From: a bacterium
Lineage (GTDB): Bacteria; Caldisericota; Caldisericia; Cryosericales; Cryosericaceae
DNA: 64,000 bases
Assembly: GCA_021373025.1 (NCBI GenBank)
Contig: JAJFTL010000007.1
Location: forward strand, 20,855-84,854
Reading direction: 5' to 3'
Below are positions 56,069 through 64,000 of this stretch, in pieces. Within the stretch, counting starts at the first letter, position 1. Each line of letters opens with the position of its first letter. A model generated the notes under the pieces. That model saw nothing but the letters and a program-made list of their open reading frames with translations, did not search any database and was not told the origin of the DNA. Made by a program: the position numbers and the translations under genes.

Positions 56069-58039
56069 CTAGAACAGGGGCTTGATTCCTGCGATGAGGA
56101 GGGCAGCCATGCCGATGAGCTTCATGAAGATGAGCAGAGCGGGTCCCGCGACGTCTTTGAGTGGATCTCCCACGGTGTCCGCGGCAACAGCGGCCTGGTG
56201 TTCGAACGAGCCCTTGCGGCCACTATCCTCGATGAGTTTCTTGGCATTGTCGAAGGCGGTGCCGGTGTTGTTGAAGAATGGCCCCAGCAGGGCCGAACTC
56301 AGAACTGCTCCAATGAGAAGTGCTCCAAGCGCCCAGTGACCAAAGACCAGTCCAACGAAGATCGGCACGACGATGCTGATGAGACCTGGCAGAATCATCT
56401 CTTTGAGAGCGTTCCGTGTCGAGATGTCGATACACAGTGCGTAATCAGGCTTGGCTTCACCCCTGAGGATGCCCGGGATGGTCCTGAACTGACGGCGGAC
56501 TTCGTCGACCATGAGCATGGCGGTCTTGGCTGCCGAACCAATGGTCAGCGAGCTGATAAGGTATGGAAGACAGATACCAAGGAGGACGAATGCGATAGAA
56601 TAGGGTTCCATCACGTTCATTGTCTTCAGACCGACGATTGAGAAGTAGGTCGAGAACAGGACAAAGGACGTTACGGTGCCGGATGACATGGCATATGCCT
56701 TGGTCGTTGCCTTCATGGTGTTGCCGACCGAATCAAGCTGAGATAGGGAGTGGACGACCTGCTCATGTGCGCCCGACATCTCAGCGATGCCGGAAGCATT
56801 GTCGGTGATCGGGCCGAAGGCGTCGGCTGTCATGATGTAGCCGATCAGCAGGTCCGTACCGATGTTGACTGAGACGATTGCCAGCAGGGAGCCGCCGGAG
56901 ATGTAGTAGGCGGCAGCGACAGCAACAACAATCATCACAATGGATCCGAGCGGGCTCTGCAGGCCAGCGGAGAGCCCAGTGATGACGTTCAAGGCCACGC
57001 CACGCTTGGACGCCTCGGCAATGTCGTGAACCGGCTTCCCAGAGGAACCCGCGTAGTACCTGGTGATGATCGAAGACACGAGGGTGGTTGCAACCCCAAG
57101 ACAGGTGCCGATGAAGAGGGCCATGTCATGAACAAGAAAGTGACTGACCAAAAAGGAGCCGGCCACAGCAAAAATGGTCGTGACGGCCATCCCGAAATAG
57201 AAAGCGGTCTCAGGTGATTTCCGGTCGAAGAGGCGGATGGACAAAACGCCCAGCATGGAGGCTACAAGACCGGCTGATTGGAGAAGCATGGGGAAGAAGA
57301 GCACGGCGCCTCCGTATGTGGGGACCAACGTGAGGGCAACGACCATCCCTGTGACGATATCATCAGAGAAGGTCTGGAACAAGTCTGCACCTCGGCCAGC
57401 GCAATCCCCGACATTGTCGCCGACCAGGTCCGCGACAACAGCTGGGTTCCGTGGGTCGTCCTCGGGAATATTCGCCTCGACCTTGCCGACGAGATCTGCT
57501 CCGATGTCAGCAGCTTTCGTGTAGATGCCTCCACCAATCTGGGCGAAGAGAGCTGCGAGGCTGGCGCCGAATCCAAAGCCAACGAGGGGGTTTGGATCCT
57601 TGAACAGCAGATAGAGCGCTGACAGCACGACGAGACTGAACCCTGTGATCGAGAAACCCATGATGGAACCACCGAAGACGGCTGTATGGAAGGCAGCATT
57701 TATCGAATGAGTTGCGTCGTCTGCCGTCTTAACATTGGCCCGAGTAGAGGCGCTCATGCCCATGTACGCAGTGATCAATGATGTGAACACACCAAGCACG
57801 AACGTCATGGCGATCCAGATGTTGAGCGTGAAACCCAGGACGATAGCAACGATGGGTGTCACCAGCAGAATGGATCGGAGCTGTCGAGAGAGGTACGCTC
57901 GCACGCCGAGCGCAATGTAGCTACCTATTTCCTCCATGTTCGGTGTTGAGATCTTGGCTGCTCTGAGCCTCACAAACAGGTACAGCGCTGCACCAATGCA
58001 CGTGAGGCCTGCGACGACCGGAATGATAAGGAGTTTCAT
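56069..58039 (-). CDS. hppA: Membrane-bound proton-translocating pyrophosphatase, K+-independent type
   Basis: Ion-pumping pyrophosphatase, 656 residues with about 16 hydrophobic segments. PPi-site motifs: GGGIYTKAADIGADLVGKVE, then DDPRNPAVVADLVGDNVGDCAGRGADLF, and DAFGPITDNASGIAEM. In the specificity region the sequence is GNTMKATTKAYA; Lys after GNTx is the known marker of K+-independent H+-pumping enzymes (K+-dependent ones have Ala). GGAGG lies 7 nt before ATG. It would save energy from biosynthetic PPi, fitting an energy-limited anaerobe. Confidence 0.95.
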   Translation of the reverse strand: MKLLIIPVVAGLTCIGAALYLFVRLRAAKISTPNMEEIGSYIALGVRAYLSRQLRSILLVTPIVAIVLGFTLNIWIAMTFVLGVFTSLITAYMGMSASTRANVKTADDATHSINAAFHTAVFGGSIMGFSITGFSLVVLSALYLLFKDPNPLVGFGFGASLAALFAQIGGGIYTKAADIGADLVGKVEANIPEDDPRNPAVVADLVGDNVGDCAGRGADLFQTFSDDIVTGMVVALTLVPTYGGAVLFFPMLLQSAGLVASMLGVLSIRLFDRKSPETAFYFGMAVTTIFAVAGSFLVSHFLVHDMALFIGTCLGVATTLVSSIITRYYAGSSGKPVHDIAEASKRGVALNVITGLSAGLQSPLGSIVMIVVAVAAAYYISGGSLLAIVSVNIGTDLLIGYIMTADAFGPITDNASGIAEMSGAHEQVVHSLSQLDSVGNTMKATTKAYAMSSGTVTSFVLFSTYFSIVGLKTMNVMEPYSIAFVLLGICLPYLISSLTIGSAAKTAMLMVDEVRRQFRTIPGILRGEAKPDYALCIDISTRNALKEMILPGLISIVVPIFVGLVFGHWALGALLIGAVLSSALLGPFFNNTGTAFDNAKKLIEDSGRKGSFEHQAAVAADTVGDPLKDVAGPALLIFMKLIGMAALLIAGIKPLF

Positions 58040-58118
58040 TTTCGTACCTCCAAAGGCTGGAGTCAGGAGGAAAGTCTAACGAGGCAATGCCTCCTGCCAG
58101 CAGAACTAACACCCCGAA

Positions 58119-58145
58119 ATTATATGACTGTGTGGATTCTGTCAA
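58119..58145 (-). promoter_or_regulatory. Promoter of hppA
   Basis: Minus strand perfect TTGACA, 15-bp spacer and TATAAT, with a leader of about 75 nt that includes a GAGGCA / TGCCTC repeat. Confidence 0.65.
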
Positions 58146-58744
58146 CCCGAACCGCTGGTTGGCAGGTCCGCAGGAGCGGCTGTGCGGGGACAATGCAGCG
58201 TAGCTGCAGACAAATTCATCACAGGCAATCGGGAAGTGACGTTGGACTTGGACAAAGGTCTGAGATACTCCCGCACAACTTCCCCGGTTCTGAACAATGC
58301 ACACTTGGCACTGGTGAGACCGAGAGTCTCAAGACGATAACGATGGCCGCGACGATCGTCGGGAGGTACGAGAGGTGAGCGAAGAGAGAACAAGCAATGA
58401 CGGCAAAGTCCAATAACAACGTCCGCTTGTGGCAGCATTGCCTAGTGGAGATACTTCTGTATTTGCCGGCGCCTGCCCATGAACCGGAGACCTTGCCAGA
58501 AATGTCCGAAGATACAGTTCCTCATACTTCAACACAACAGCCAGTAGATTCGTAGGCATATCCCTTTTATGGTGTGGCTGAACATCTGAGAATCAGGTAG
58601 ATGCCTTCACGGATGGCCATACATCGGGTATCGTCGCCACATCCAATCGGTAAGAGGTTATACGCGCAGGTCAGACGAAATCATCGGGGACTACAGAACG
58701 TGCATCTGAACTGCGTATCGGCATACGACCTATGCGGTTGGATC
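58146..58744. other. 600-bp gap without an intact gene
   Basis: No gene with a convincing start. A minus-strand frame (about 58300-58415) encodes a hydrophobic stretch (LLDFAVIACSLFAHLSYLP, TIVAAIVIVLRL) that looks like a transmembrane piece of a lost gene; family not recognised. Confidence 0.4.
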
Positions 58745-60040
58745 CTACTGTAGGGACACCTCATCCGAGTCTTCGTCGAAGGCCAGGAGGTTCCCGAATC
58801 GGGCCCAGTTGATGAGGGTATCAAACGTGAACTCTGGGTTCTCATTCGGCAACAGTTGAGCCAGGCGTTCCCGGACCTCGTCATCGAGCATGATACCGTT
58901 GCGGGAGGACTGGACCTCTGCGTAGATGGTCCTAAAGATACTCAGGGTAAGAAGCTGCTGTTTCCAGATGATCTTCTGCTCATCGATATCCATATTAGCG
59001 AAGCGATGTCCCAAGGCAGTCAAAACAGTCCTTTGTTTTGGCGTATCGATGAAATCCAGCATCTCAGCGGACTTGACGATATTGATCAAGTTGCTGAACT
59101 CCTTCCCAAACTCATGTGCCAGGACGAACACATCGCCTTGTCCTCCGTGAGAGTCGAGGTACTCGACGAAGCTAACGACATCGCTGGATGAGACAGGAGG
59201 AAGCGGCTCGTAGATAGGCTGAGATGCTGTGCTTACCGGTGGCGGGGGCACGTCTGGCAGTTCATTTTGCGTGATGACGTCATGGATATAGTCCACCATC
59301 GCCAAAAACTCCGGTGCACGGTAATCGCGAGGTCGTGCCAAACGGTTCTGAACGACGGTGCGGATACGTCCGGGGTTCGCCGAGAAGACGACGATCCGGT
59401 CAGCCATATAAACGACTTCCTTGATATCGTGACTCACCATGACAATAGAGGCAGGCTGCCCCTCGGCTTCATCCCAGATGTCGATGAGGTCAGCCCTCAA
59501 CGATTCTGCCGTGAGTGCATCGACTGCGCTGAAGGGCTCGTCCATGAACAGGAGCTCAGGTTGCACAGCGAGACCCCTCGCAATACCGACACGCTGCTTC
59601 ATGCCGCCAGAGATCTCTCGGGGATAGGCTTCTTCAAAGCCCTCGAGTCCAACTATCTTGATAACGGAACTTACGCGGTGCTGCATTTCCTCTTTTGGTA
59701 GAGCGAGTGGAACCAGCACAGACTGGATGTTCTCACTGACTGTCATCCAGGGAAACAGAGCAAACATCTGGAACACCATGGCAACACCGGGCGTCAATCC
59801 GGACACCTTCTTGCCACGTGCAAGGACCTGCCCACTTGTCGGGGGAATGAGTCCAGCAAGGATGCGAAGGTAGGTGGACTTGCCACAGCCGGATGGTCCG
59901 ATGAGACAGATGATTTCTCCCTTTCGGATTTCCATGGTGATGTTGTCCAGGACAGTCATCATCTTTCCATTGGGCATCGGAAAGCGATGGCTGACGTCCA
60001 CGCTTGACAACAGAACAGGTTGTTGGTCTATAGGCTCCAT
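58745..60040 (-). CDS. Anion-type ABC transporter ATP-binding protein with AAA-associated C-terminal domain
   Basis: A 431-residue ATPase of the nitrate/sulfonate/taurine class. Walker A GPSGCGKST, signature ISGGMKQRVGIARGL, Walker B LLFMDEPFSAVDAL, H-loop VSHDIKEVVY. After about residue 255 there is a second, roughly 150-residue region (VVSFVEYLDSHGG, VLAHEFGKEFSNLINIVK) matching the AAA-associated C-terminal domain found in this subgroup. The inner ATG (60040) is preferred on GGAGG spacing. Overlap of the frame with the permease end is small; the two are one operon. Confidence 0.88.
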   Translation of the reverse strand: MEPIDQQPVLLSSVDVSHRFPMPNGKMMTVLDNITMEIRKGEIICLIGPSGCGKSTYLRILAGLIPPTSGQVLARGKKVSGLTPGVAMVFQMFALFPWMTVSENIQSVLVPLALPKEEMQHRVSSVIKIVGLEGFEEAYPREISGGMKQRVGIARGLAVQPELLFMDEPFSAVDALTAESLRADLIDIWDEAEGQPASIVMVSHDIKEVVYMADRIVVFSANPGRIRTVVQNRLARPRDYRAPEFLAMVDYIHDVITQNELPDVPPPPVSTASQPIYEPLPPVSSSDVVSFVEYLDSHGGQGDVFVLAHEFGKEFSNLINIVKSAEMLDFIDTPKQRTVLTALGHRFANMDIDEQKIIWKQQLLTLSIFRTIYAEVQSSRNGIMLDDEVRERLAQLLPNENPEFTFDTLINWARFGNLLAFDEDSDEVSLQ

Positions 60041-60053
60041 CATATCTCCTCCG

Positions 60054-61904
60054 CTACTTGCTGATATTGTACCGTGTGCTGGCAATGGCGTACAGGGGTC
60101 GCCAGACGAACCGGTTGATGAGGACGACGGTTAGCGCCATGAGGAAGATCGCGGCGGCCAGCTCGCCAAACTTGGCTCCGAAGGCAGCTTCGCTGATGAT
60201 GGACCCGATGCCCTGAGCTCTGAGCGTTTGACCACGGAACGTCACCAGTTCAGCGACAATGCTGGCATTCCAGGCTCCGCCTGTCGCGGTGACCCAGCCG
60301 GTGACCAGATACGGGAACACTGCGGGCAGATACAGGGACCAGAAGCGCTGGCGAGCAGTAATATGATAACTGGCGGCAGCTTCCTTGAGATCTGATGGGA
60401 TGGCCTGGGCGCCAGCAATGACGTTGAAGAGGATGTACCACTGGGTTCCGAGTAACATCAGGACAATGCTGCCAAACCCGATACGTACGTTGAGCTTCGT
60501 CAGCACGAGGATGACGGCCGGGAACAGCATCGGAGCCGGGAACGAAGCTGCGACCTGCACGATCGGCTGCATGATCTTTGACAACCTGGGCGACAACCCG
60601 ATGCGAAGTCCCGCGGGCAATGCCCAGAGAGTTCCGAGCACGACAGCAACGATCACTCGAGCCAGGGTAAGAAGGTCGCTTCTCAGCAGGCGGAGCCACT
60701 CGGAAATACGCACCGTGGCGAGCAGACGGACGACCTGGACCAGCGCGACAGCCAGCACGCCGACCAGGAGGATGAACAGGAGTCGTGGCACAAAGCTGAG
60801 GAAAGACCTTCTGTGCGTTGCCGGGGACGTGTCGTTCGGCGCCTCCGAAGCGGCACCGGTCATGTAGCGGGGAGCACGTTGAAAGAGGACGCTCGTCATA
60901 GTGGCGAACCTTCGTCCGACAGCAGCGTTGATGTTGCCTATCCATCGCAGCATATGAGAATGGCGCAGCAGGTCGAGAAACCATGATTGCATGGATTCTT
61001 CCTGGCTGGTGTCCTCAATGCGAAACTTCTGGGCCCACACGACCAAGGGGCGCCACAGCAACTGGTCGAGCATCACGATCATGATGATCATGGCAACGAC
61101 GGCCCCGGCCATGGCGGGTACATTGCCTTTTTCGACGGCAACAGACATGTAGGATCCGATGCCCGGCAGCCGGAAATCACGGTTGCCCAGCTGAAAAGAC
61201 TCGGTGACCATGAGAAAGAACCATCCACCGGCCATACTCATCATGCTGTTCCAGATAAGGCCAACAGCGCTGTAGGGAAGCTCGATCTGGGTGAGACGCT
61301 GCCACCAGTTGAACCGATAGATCGACCCTGCTTCCTGGAGGTATTGCGGGACCGACTTGAGTGAATTGTAAAAGCTGAAGGTCATATTCCAGGCTTGTCC
61401 GGTGAAAATCATGAACACCGCCGCGAGTTCGAGCCCCACGTTGCTGTGTGGAAACAGGGACACCAGGGCCAATACCACACCCGGCATGAACCCCAGGACA
61501 GGAATGCTTTGGAGAATATCCAGGATCGGAACGAGGAGTTTTTCCGCCAGCCGGTCCTTTGCGGCCCAATAGCCATAGATGATGGTGAACAGGAGAGAAA
61601 TCCCATATGCTGCTAGGCCGCGGATCAGAGAGAAGAGGGTATACCGGGGCAGAGCACGGAACGAAAGATCGATGAGGACGGTCGGGCGTAAGATGCCAGT
61701 CCACTCGCGACCAGCTTGGATGATGCCGTAGAAGATACCGAGGACACCGAGGATAATGACGATGTCCGCCAGCGCTCCGCTTTTATAGAACGCCATGGCA
61801 ATGCCGGACTGACCAAACACGACAGGCGGGCTCGGTCGTGAAGAACGAGGACGGGACCCACGTACAGAAGTTTCTGGTGACTGATTCTCAAGCGTTTCCT
61901 GCAT
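60054..61904 (-). CDS. Duplicated (two-domain) ABC permease, anion transport type
   Basis: A 616-residue protein made of two BPD-type permease domains: about 85-300 and about 395-610, each with several helices and an EAA-like loop (first YLQEAGSIYRFNWWQRLTQIELP, second DLKEAAASYHITARQRFWSLYLP; read as separate parts). This matches the COG4986 anion permease. No solute-binding gene is present nearby. Start at 61904 follows GAGGG by about 6 nt. The ATPase gene starts 14 nt downstream. Substrate unknown (nitrate, sulfonate, bicarbonate are guesses). Confidence 0.88.
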   Translation of the reverse strand: MQETLENQSPETSVRGSRPRSSRPSPPVVFGQSGIAMAFYKSGALADIVIILGVLGIFYGIIQAGREWTGILRPTVLIDLSFRALPRYTLFSLIRGLAAYGISLLFTIIYGYWAAKDRLAEKLLVPILDILQSIPVLGFMPGVVLALVSLFPHSNVGLELAAVFMIFTGQAWNMTFSFYNSLKSVPQYLQEAGSIYRFNWWQRLTQIELPYSAVGLIWNSMMSMAGGWFFLMVTESFQLGNRDFRLPGIGSYMSVAVEKGNVPAMAGAVVAMIIMIVMLDQLLWRPLVVWAQKFRIEDTSQEESMQSWFLDLLRHSHMLRWIGNINAAVGRRFATMTSVLFQRAPRYMTGAASEAPNDTSPATHRRSFLSFVPRLLFILLVGVLAVALVQVVRLLATVRISEWLRLLRSDLLTLARVIVAVVLGTLWALPAGLRIGLSPRLSKIMQPIVQVAASFPAPMLFPAVILVLTKLNVRIGFGSIVLMLLGTQWYILFNVIAGAQAIPSDLKEAAASYHITARQRFWSLYLPAVFPYLVTGWVTATGGAWNASIVAELVTFRGQTLRAQGIGSIISEAAFGAKFGELAAAIFLMALTVVLINRFVWRPLYAIASTRYNISK

Positions 61905-61941
61905 GGCATTCCCTCGTCATCTGCTGGACATGATGTAAGTC

Positions 61942-61969
61942 ATAGTAGCACGGTTGCCATGGTTCGCAA
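61942..61969 (-). promoter_or_regulatory. Promoter of the anion ABC operon
   Basis: Minus strand TTGCGA, 16-bp spacer, TACTAT, about 37 bp before the permease start, divergent from the Trk promoter. Confidence 0.5.
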
Positions 61970-62039
61970 TGGTTTCGCATGCGGTAAGAACTTCAGGAAG
62001 AAGATGACGAAAACAGCATTGAAAAGGTTGTCAGATGAC

Positions 62040-62067
62040 TTGACACAGCAAGTACGACGCATATACT
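62040..62067 (+). promoter_or_regulatory. Promoter of the Trk operon
   Basis: Perfect TTGACA, 16-bp spacer, TATACT, 39 bp before the first trkA; AAGGAG serves as ribosome-binding site. Confidence 0.7.
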
Positions 62068-62106
62068 AGCCAAGTTTGTAGGGGTTTTACAAGGAGATGA
62101 AAACGA

Positions 62107-62763
62107 ATGTACATCGTCATTGTAGGTTGTGGCCGTCTCGGATCGGAGCTGGCTACCAAGCTTTCCGAAGAAGGTCATGACGTGGCAGTGGTGGATCGTA
62201 ATCCAGACAACTTCAGCCGGCTCAGTGACGAGTTTAATGGCGCCACGATCACAGGTGTCGGCTTCGATCTTGAGGTTCTCAAGTCAGCAGGTATCGAGCA
62301 TGCCGACGGTTTCGCTGCTGTCAGTGACAGCGACAACATGAATATCATGGCGGCGCAGGTGGCCAAGACGATCTTCAACGTCCCGATGGTCATCGCCCGC
62401 GTTTTTGATCCGGTTAAGGGCGAGACGTATCGCGCTCTCGGACTGGAGACCGTGTGTCCGACGACATCGGCCGCCAATATGATCTACAGCAAGTTCCTGA
62501 TCCGAAATAAGGAGTCTCACTTCATCCTGCCGAGTGGCGGGATCGAGCTGGTGGAGGTGCCATTCCGGAAAGGCATCGCTGCGAAAACGATTGGCGATAT
62601 CGAAACGCTCGACGAGTTCAAGGTCATCTCCCTCACGCGTGGAGGAACCACAACGTTCCCCAAGGCTACTGATGTCTTGACCGAGGGAGACCAGCTGCTG
62701 GTGGCATTGCATGTGTCTGACCTTCCCAAGGTGAGCGCGATCTTCCATCTGAACGGGAGGTAG
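62107..62763 (+). CDS. TrkA-type potassium channel/transporter regulator (first copy)
   Basis: Cytosolic RCK protein of 218 residues: Rossmann domain with VGCGRLGSELA and the acidic VVDRNPDNF (NAD(H) or ATP binding), then RCK_C (about 135-210; VEVPFRKGIAAKTIGDI). It gates TrkH. A second trkA follows after 3 nt; the two are about one-third alike by eye. Confidence 0.93.
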   Translation: MYIVIVGCGRLGSELATKLSEEGHDVAVVDRNPDNFSRLSDEFNGATITGVGFDLEVLKSAGIEHADGFAAVSDSDNMNIMAAQVAKTIFNVPMVIARVFDPVKGETYRALGLETVCPTTSAANMIYSKFLIRNKESHFILPSGGIELVEVPFRKGIAAKTIGDIETLDEFKVISLTRGGTTTFPKATDVLTEGDQLLVALHVSDLPKVSAIFHLNGR

Positions 62764-62766
62764 ATC

Positions 62767-63426
62767 ATGTACATTGTTATTGCAGGCGGCGGGAAGGTTG
62801 GTTCCTATCTTGCACATCGGCTGGTGGACAAGGGGCATAGCGTCGCAGTTATCGAGCAGGATGCGGGGGCCTGTGCGGCTCTGTCAGACTGGGGCAAAGC
62901 CCTGGTCATCAACGGCGACTGCTGTGACCTCGGCGCGCTTATCGATGCGGGCATAGAGAAGACGGATCGTTTTGCTGCCGTCACGGGGGACGACGCGAAC
63001 AACCTGGTTGCATGTCAGCTGGCCAAGGTCAGGTTCAACGTCCCGCTGACGACAGCCCGTATCAACGATCCTCGAAACGAGGATATCTTTCACAAATTGG
63101 GCGTGGACTTTGCTCTCAACTCGACCAACGTCCTGGCAACGGTCATCGAAGAAGGAATCATCGTCAACGACCTGATTCCCCTGGTGTCGGTTGCTAAAGG
63201 CAAGGCGACGCTCGTGGAGTTGAAGGTTGCGGATGGCTCGGCAGCTGCAGGGAAGACACTGCGGGAGCTGACCTGGCCCCGCGGTTCTGTTGTCGCATCT
63301 GTGGTGCACGCAGGCGACGTGATCTTCCCCCGGGGAGGCACTGTTCTGAATGCTGGGGACATCATTGTCGGGCTGGTCGCTCCTGAAGCTGAGGATCAGT
63401 TCAGACGCGTGTTCCACCAGGAGTAA
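62767..63426 (+). CDS. TrkA-type potassium transporter regulator (second copy)
   Basis: A 219-residue RCK protein with AGGGKVGSYLAHRLV and VIEQDAGACAAL, then VARINDPRN-like TTARINDPRNEDIFHKLGVD and the C-terminal RCK_C domain (VELKVADGSAAAGKTLREL). Together with the first copy it could form a hetero-octameric ring, or replace the fused double-length TrkA of enterics. Confidence 0.93.
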   Translation: MYIVIAGGGKVGSYLAHRLVDKGHSVAVIEQDAGACAALSDWGKALVINGDCCDLGALIDAGIEKTDRFAAVTGDDANNLVACQLAKVRFNVPLTTARINDPRNEDIFHKLGVDFALNSTNVLATVIEEGIIVNDLIPLVSVAKGKATLVELKVADGSAAAGKTLRELTWPRGSVVASVVHAGDVIFPRGGTVLNAGDIIVGLVAPEAEDQFRRVFHQE

Positions 63427-63431
63427 CCTCC

Positions 63432-63569
63432 ATGACGGGGCGTGCCCGCGTGAACCGTAAGACCGTTCATCGCAATGAGCTCCTGGGGATGCTCACGGAG
63501 GTTGCGTTCACCTGCGCTCTCGTAGGAACGGCGTACGTGATCTCCTGGTTGTTCTTTCTGGGGCGTTAG
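63432..63569 (+). CDS. 45-residue single-helix membrane peptide in the trk operon
   Basis: ATG 63432 has AGGAG 8 nt upstream, inside the end of trkA. The peptide has a basic N-terminus (MTGRARVNRKTVHRNELLG) and one hydrophobic helix (about 25-43, AFTCALVGTAYVISWLFFLG). It ends 3 nt before the trkH start. Position and the translation signals argue that it is real. No family recognised; it may be a small accessory subunit in the manner of KdpF. Confidence 0.6.
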   Translation: MTGRARVNRKTVHRNELLGMLTEVAFTCALVGTAYVISWLFFLGR

Positions 63570-63572
63570 CGC

Positions 63573-64000
63573 ATGATCCGCAGGGTCTGGAGAGAGGACT
63601 TTCGCATCATCGGCTACTACACCGGCCTCGTGACGATCGGTGTCGGTCTGCTGATGATCATACCGTTGGCGACCAGCCTGGTGTTCCGTGAGTGGGCATC
63701 GGCCCTGGATTTTGCCATCTCTGTCGTGCTCACGCTGCTCGTCGGGTACGTCCTTGCCCTGATCTCCCGCACGAAGAATACACCGGGACTCACACATGCC
63801 ATGGTCGTCACCGCGGGATCTTGGCTGATTGCCATGGTACTCTCCGGCGTTCCGTACATGCTGAGCGGGCATATGAAGTCGTTCCTTGATGCGTGTTTCG
63901 ACACCATGAGCGGCTATACCACAACGGGTCTGTTCCTCATGCAGGATATCGACCACATTTCGCAGGGTCTCAACATGTGGCGGCACTTGCTTACGTACGT
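63573..64000 (+). CDS. trkH: TrkH-type potassium uptake protein, N-terminal part (cut by window end)
   Basis: The first about 142 residues of a K+ translocating subunit: MIRRVWREDFRIIGYYTG, several hydrophobic segments and the first selectivity-filter loop FDTMSGYTTTGL. The rest lies outside the window. It starts 3 nt after the small membrane peptide gene and belongs to the trk operon. Confidence 0.93.
   Translation, partial: MIRRVWREDFRIIGYYTGLVTIGVGLLMIIPLATSLVFREWASALDFAISVVLTLLVGYVLALISRTKNTPGLTHAMVVTAGSWLIAMVLSGVPYMLSGHMKSFLDACFDTMSGYTTTGLFLMQDIDHISQGLNMWRHLLTY

Noticed and set aside
58146..58744. A gene in the gap before the anion ABC operon
   Set aside because: Hydrophobic stretches exist on the minus strand but no start, family match or sustained frame.

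Overview
The window is a stretch of bacterial chromosome with dense, mostly operonic genes and short intergenic gaps. I saw no rRNA, tRNA, CRISPR array, prophage or intact insertion sequence. The gene content suggests a fermentative or anaerobic bacterium with an S-layer: SLH domains, extracellular cohesin/dockerin proteins, a tungstate transporter with molybdopterin genes, a methylmalonyl-CoA cassette, a membrane pyrophosphatase and an archaeal-type aspartyl-tRNA synthetase. The ftsY-ylxM-ffh-rpsP-khpA-ylqD order is Gram-positive-like. I cannot name the species; a Firmicutes-related or deep-branching SLH lineage (for example Caldisericota-like) is only a guess.

Layout. 1-11.6 kb (minus strand): enolase (cut by the window edge), an EamA transporter, a UPF0182 membrane protein, then a two-gene secreted operon of a cohesin/dockerin subtilisin-like protease followed by an NHL-propeller/cohesin/copper-amine-oxidase-N protein. 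11.9-19.0 kb (plus): one probable operon for tungsten uptake and pterin cofactor synthesis. It starts with a promoter overlapped by a 34-bp palindrome and a structured leader that resembles the Moco/Tuco riboswitch family. Then come an unusual SLH-tungstate-binding fusion protein, tupB, tupC, moeA, moaA, moaC, a MOSC protein and moaB/mogA. 19.0-21.6 kb: a PPC-domain gene and then a decayed zone with one intact small membrane gene (GlsB/YeaQ type) and clear relics of a YHS-domain gene and a csbD gene. 21.6-26.1 kb: nadE, then a complete methylmalonyl-CoA module (two mutase subunits, MeaB chaperone, epimerase). 26.2-31.5 kb: DsrE-like protein with a well-defined promoter and tandem operator, MutY, a peroxiredoxin-nitroreductase pair, a PIG-L deacetylase and an alpha/beta hydrolase.

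31.7-49.8 kb is the housekeeping core: aspS, leuS, rpmF-plsX-rnc-ftsY-ylxM-ffh-rpsP-khpA-ylqD, then a ferritin-like gene, a phosphoesterase and an S9 peptidase lying before trmD, a SPOUT methylase, ykvA, rplS, lepB, rnhB and yraN. rimM is not in the usual place. 49.9-64 kb: an ABC-2 type exporter, an MFS transporter, pyruvate kinase, Hsp20 under a CIRCE operator, K+-independent-type H+-pyrophosphatase, a two-gene anion-type ABC transporter with a duplicated permease, and a Trk potassium uptake operon (two TrkA proteins, an unannotated 45-residue membrane peptide, and TrkH cut by the window end).

Promoters are easy to read: TTGACA-like -35 and TATACT/TATAAT -10 boxes with 15-17 bp spacers recur. 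Two genes (mutY, trmD) have TATACT exactly 6 nt before ATG and no Shine-Dalgarno sequence, so they are probably translated from leaderless mRNAs. The most unusual content is the tungsten locus: a cell-wall-anchored tungstate-binding protein with an extra C-terminal domain resembling part of a molybdopterin-oxidoreductase fold, controlled by what looks like two layers of metal or cofactor sensing.
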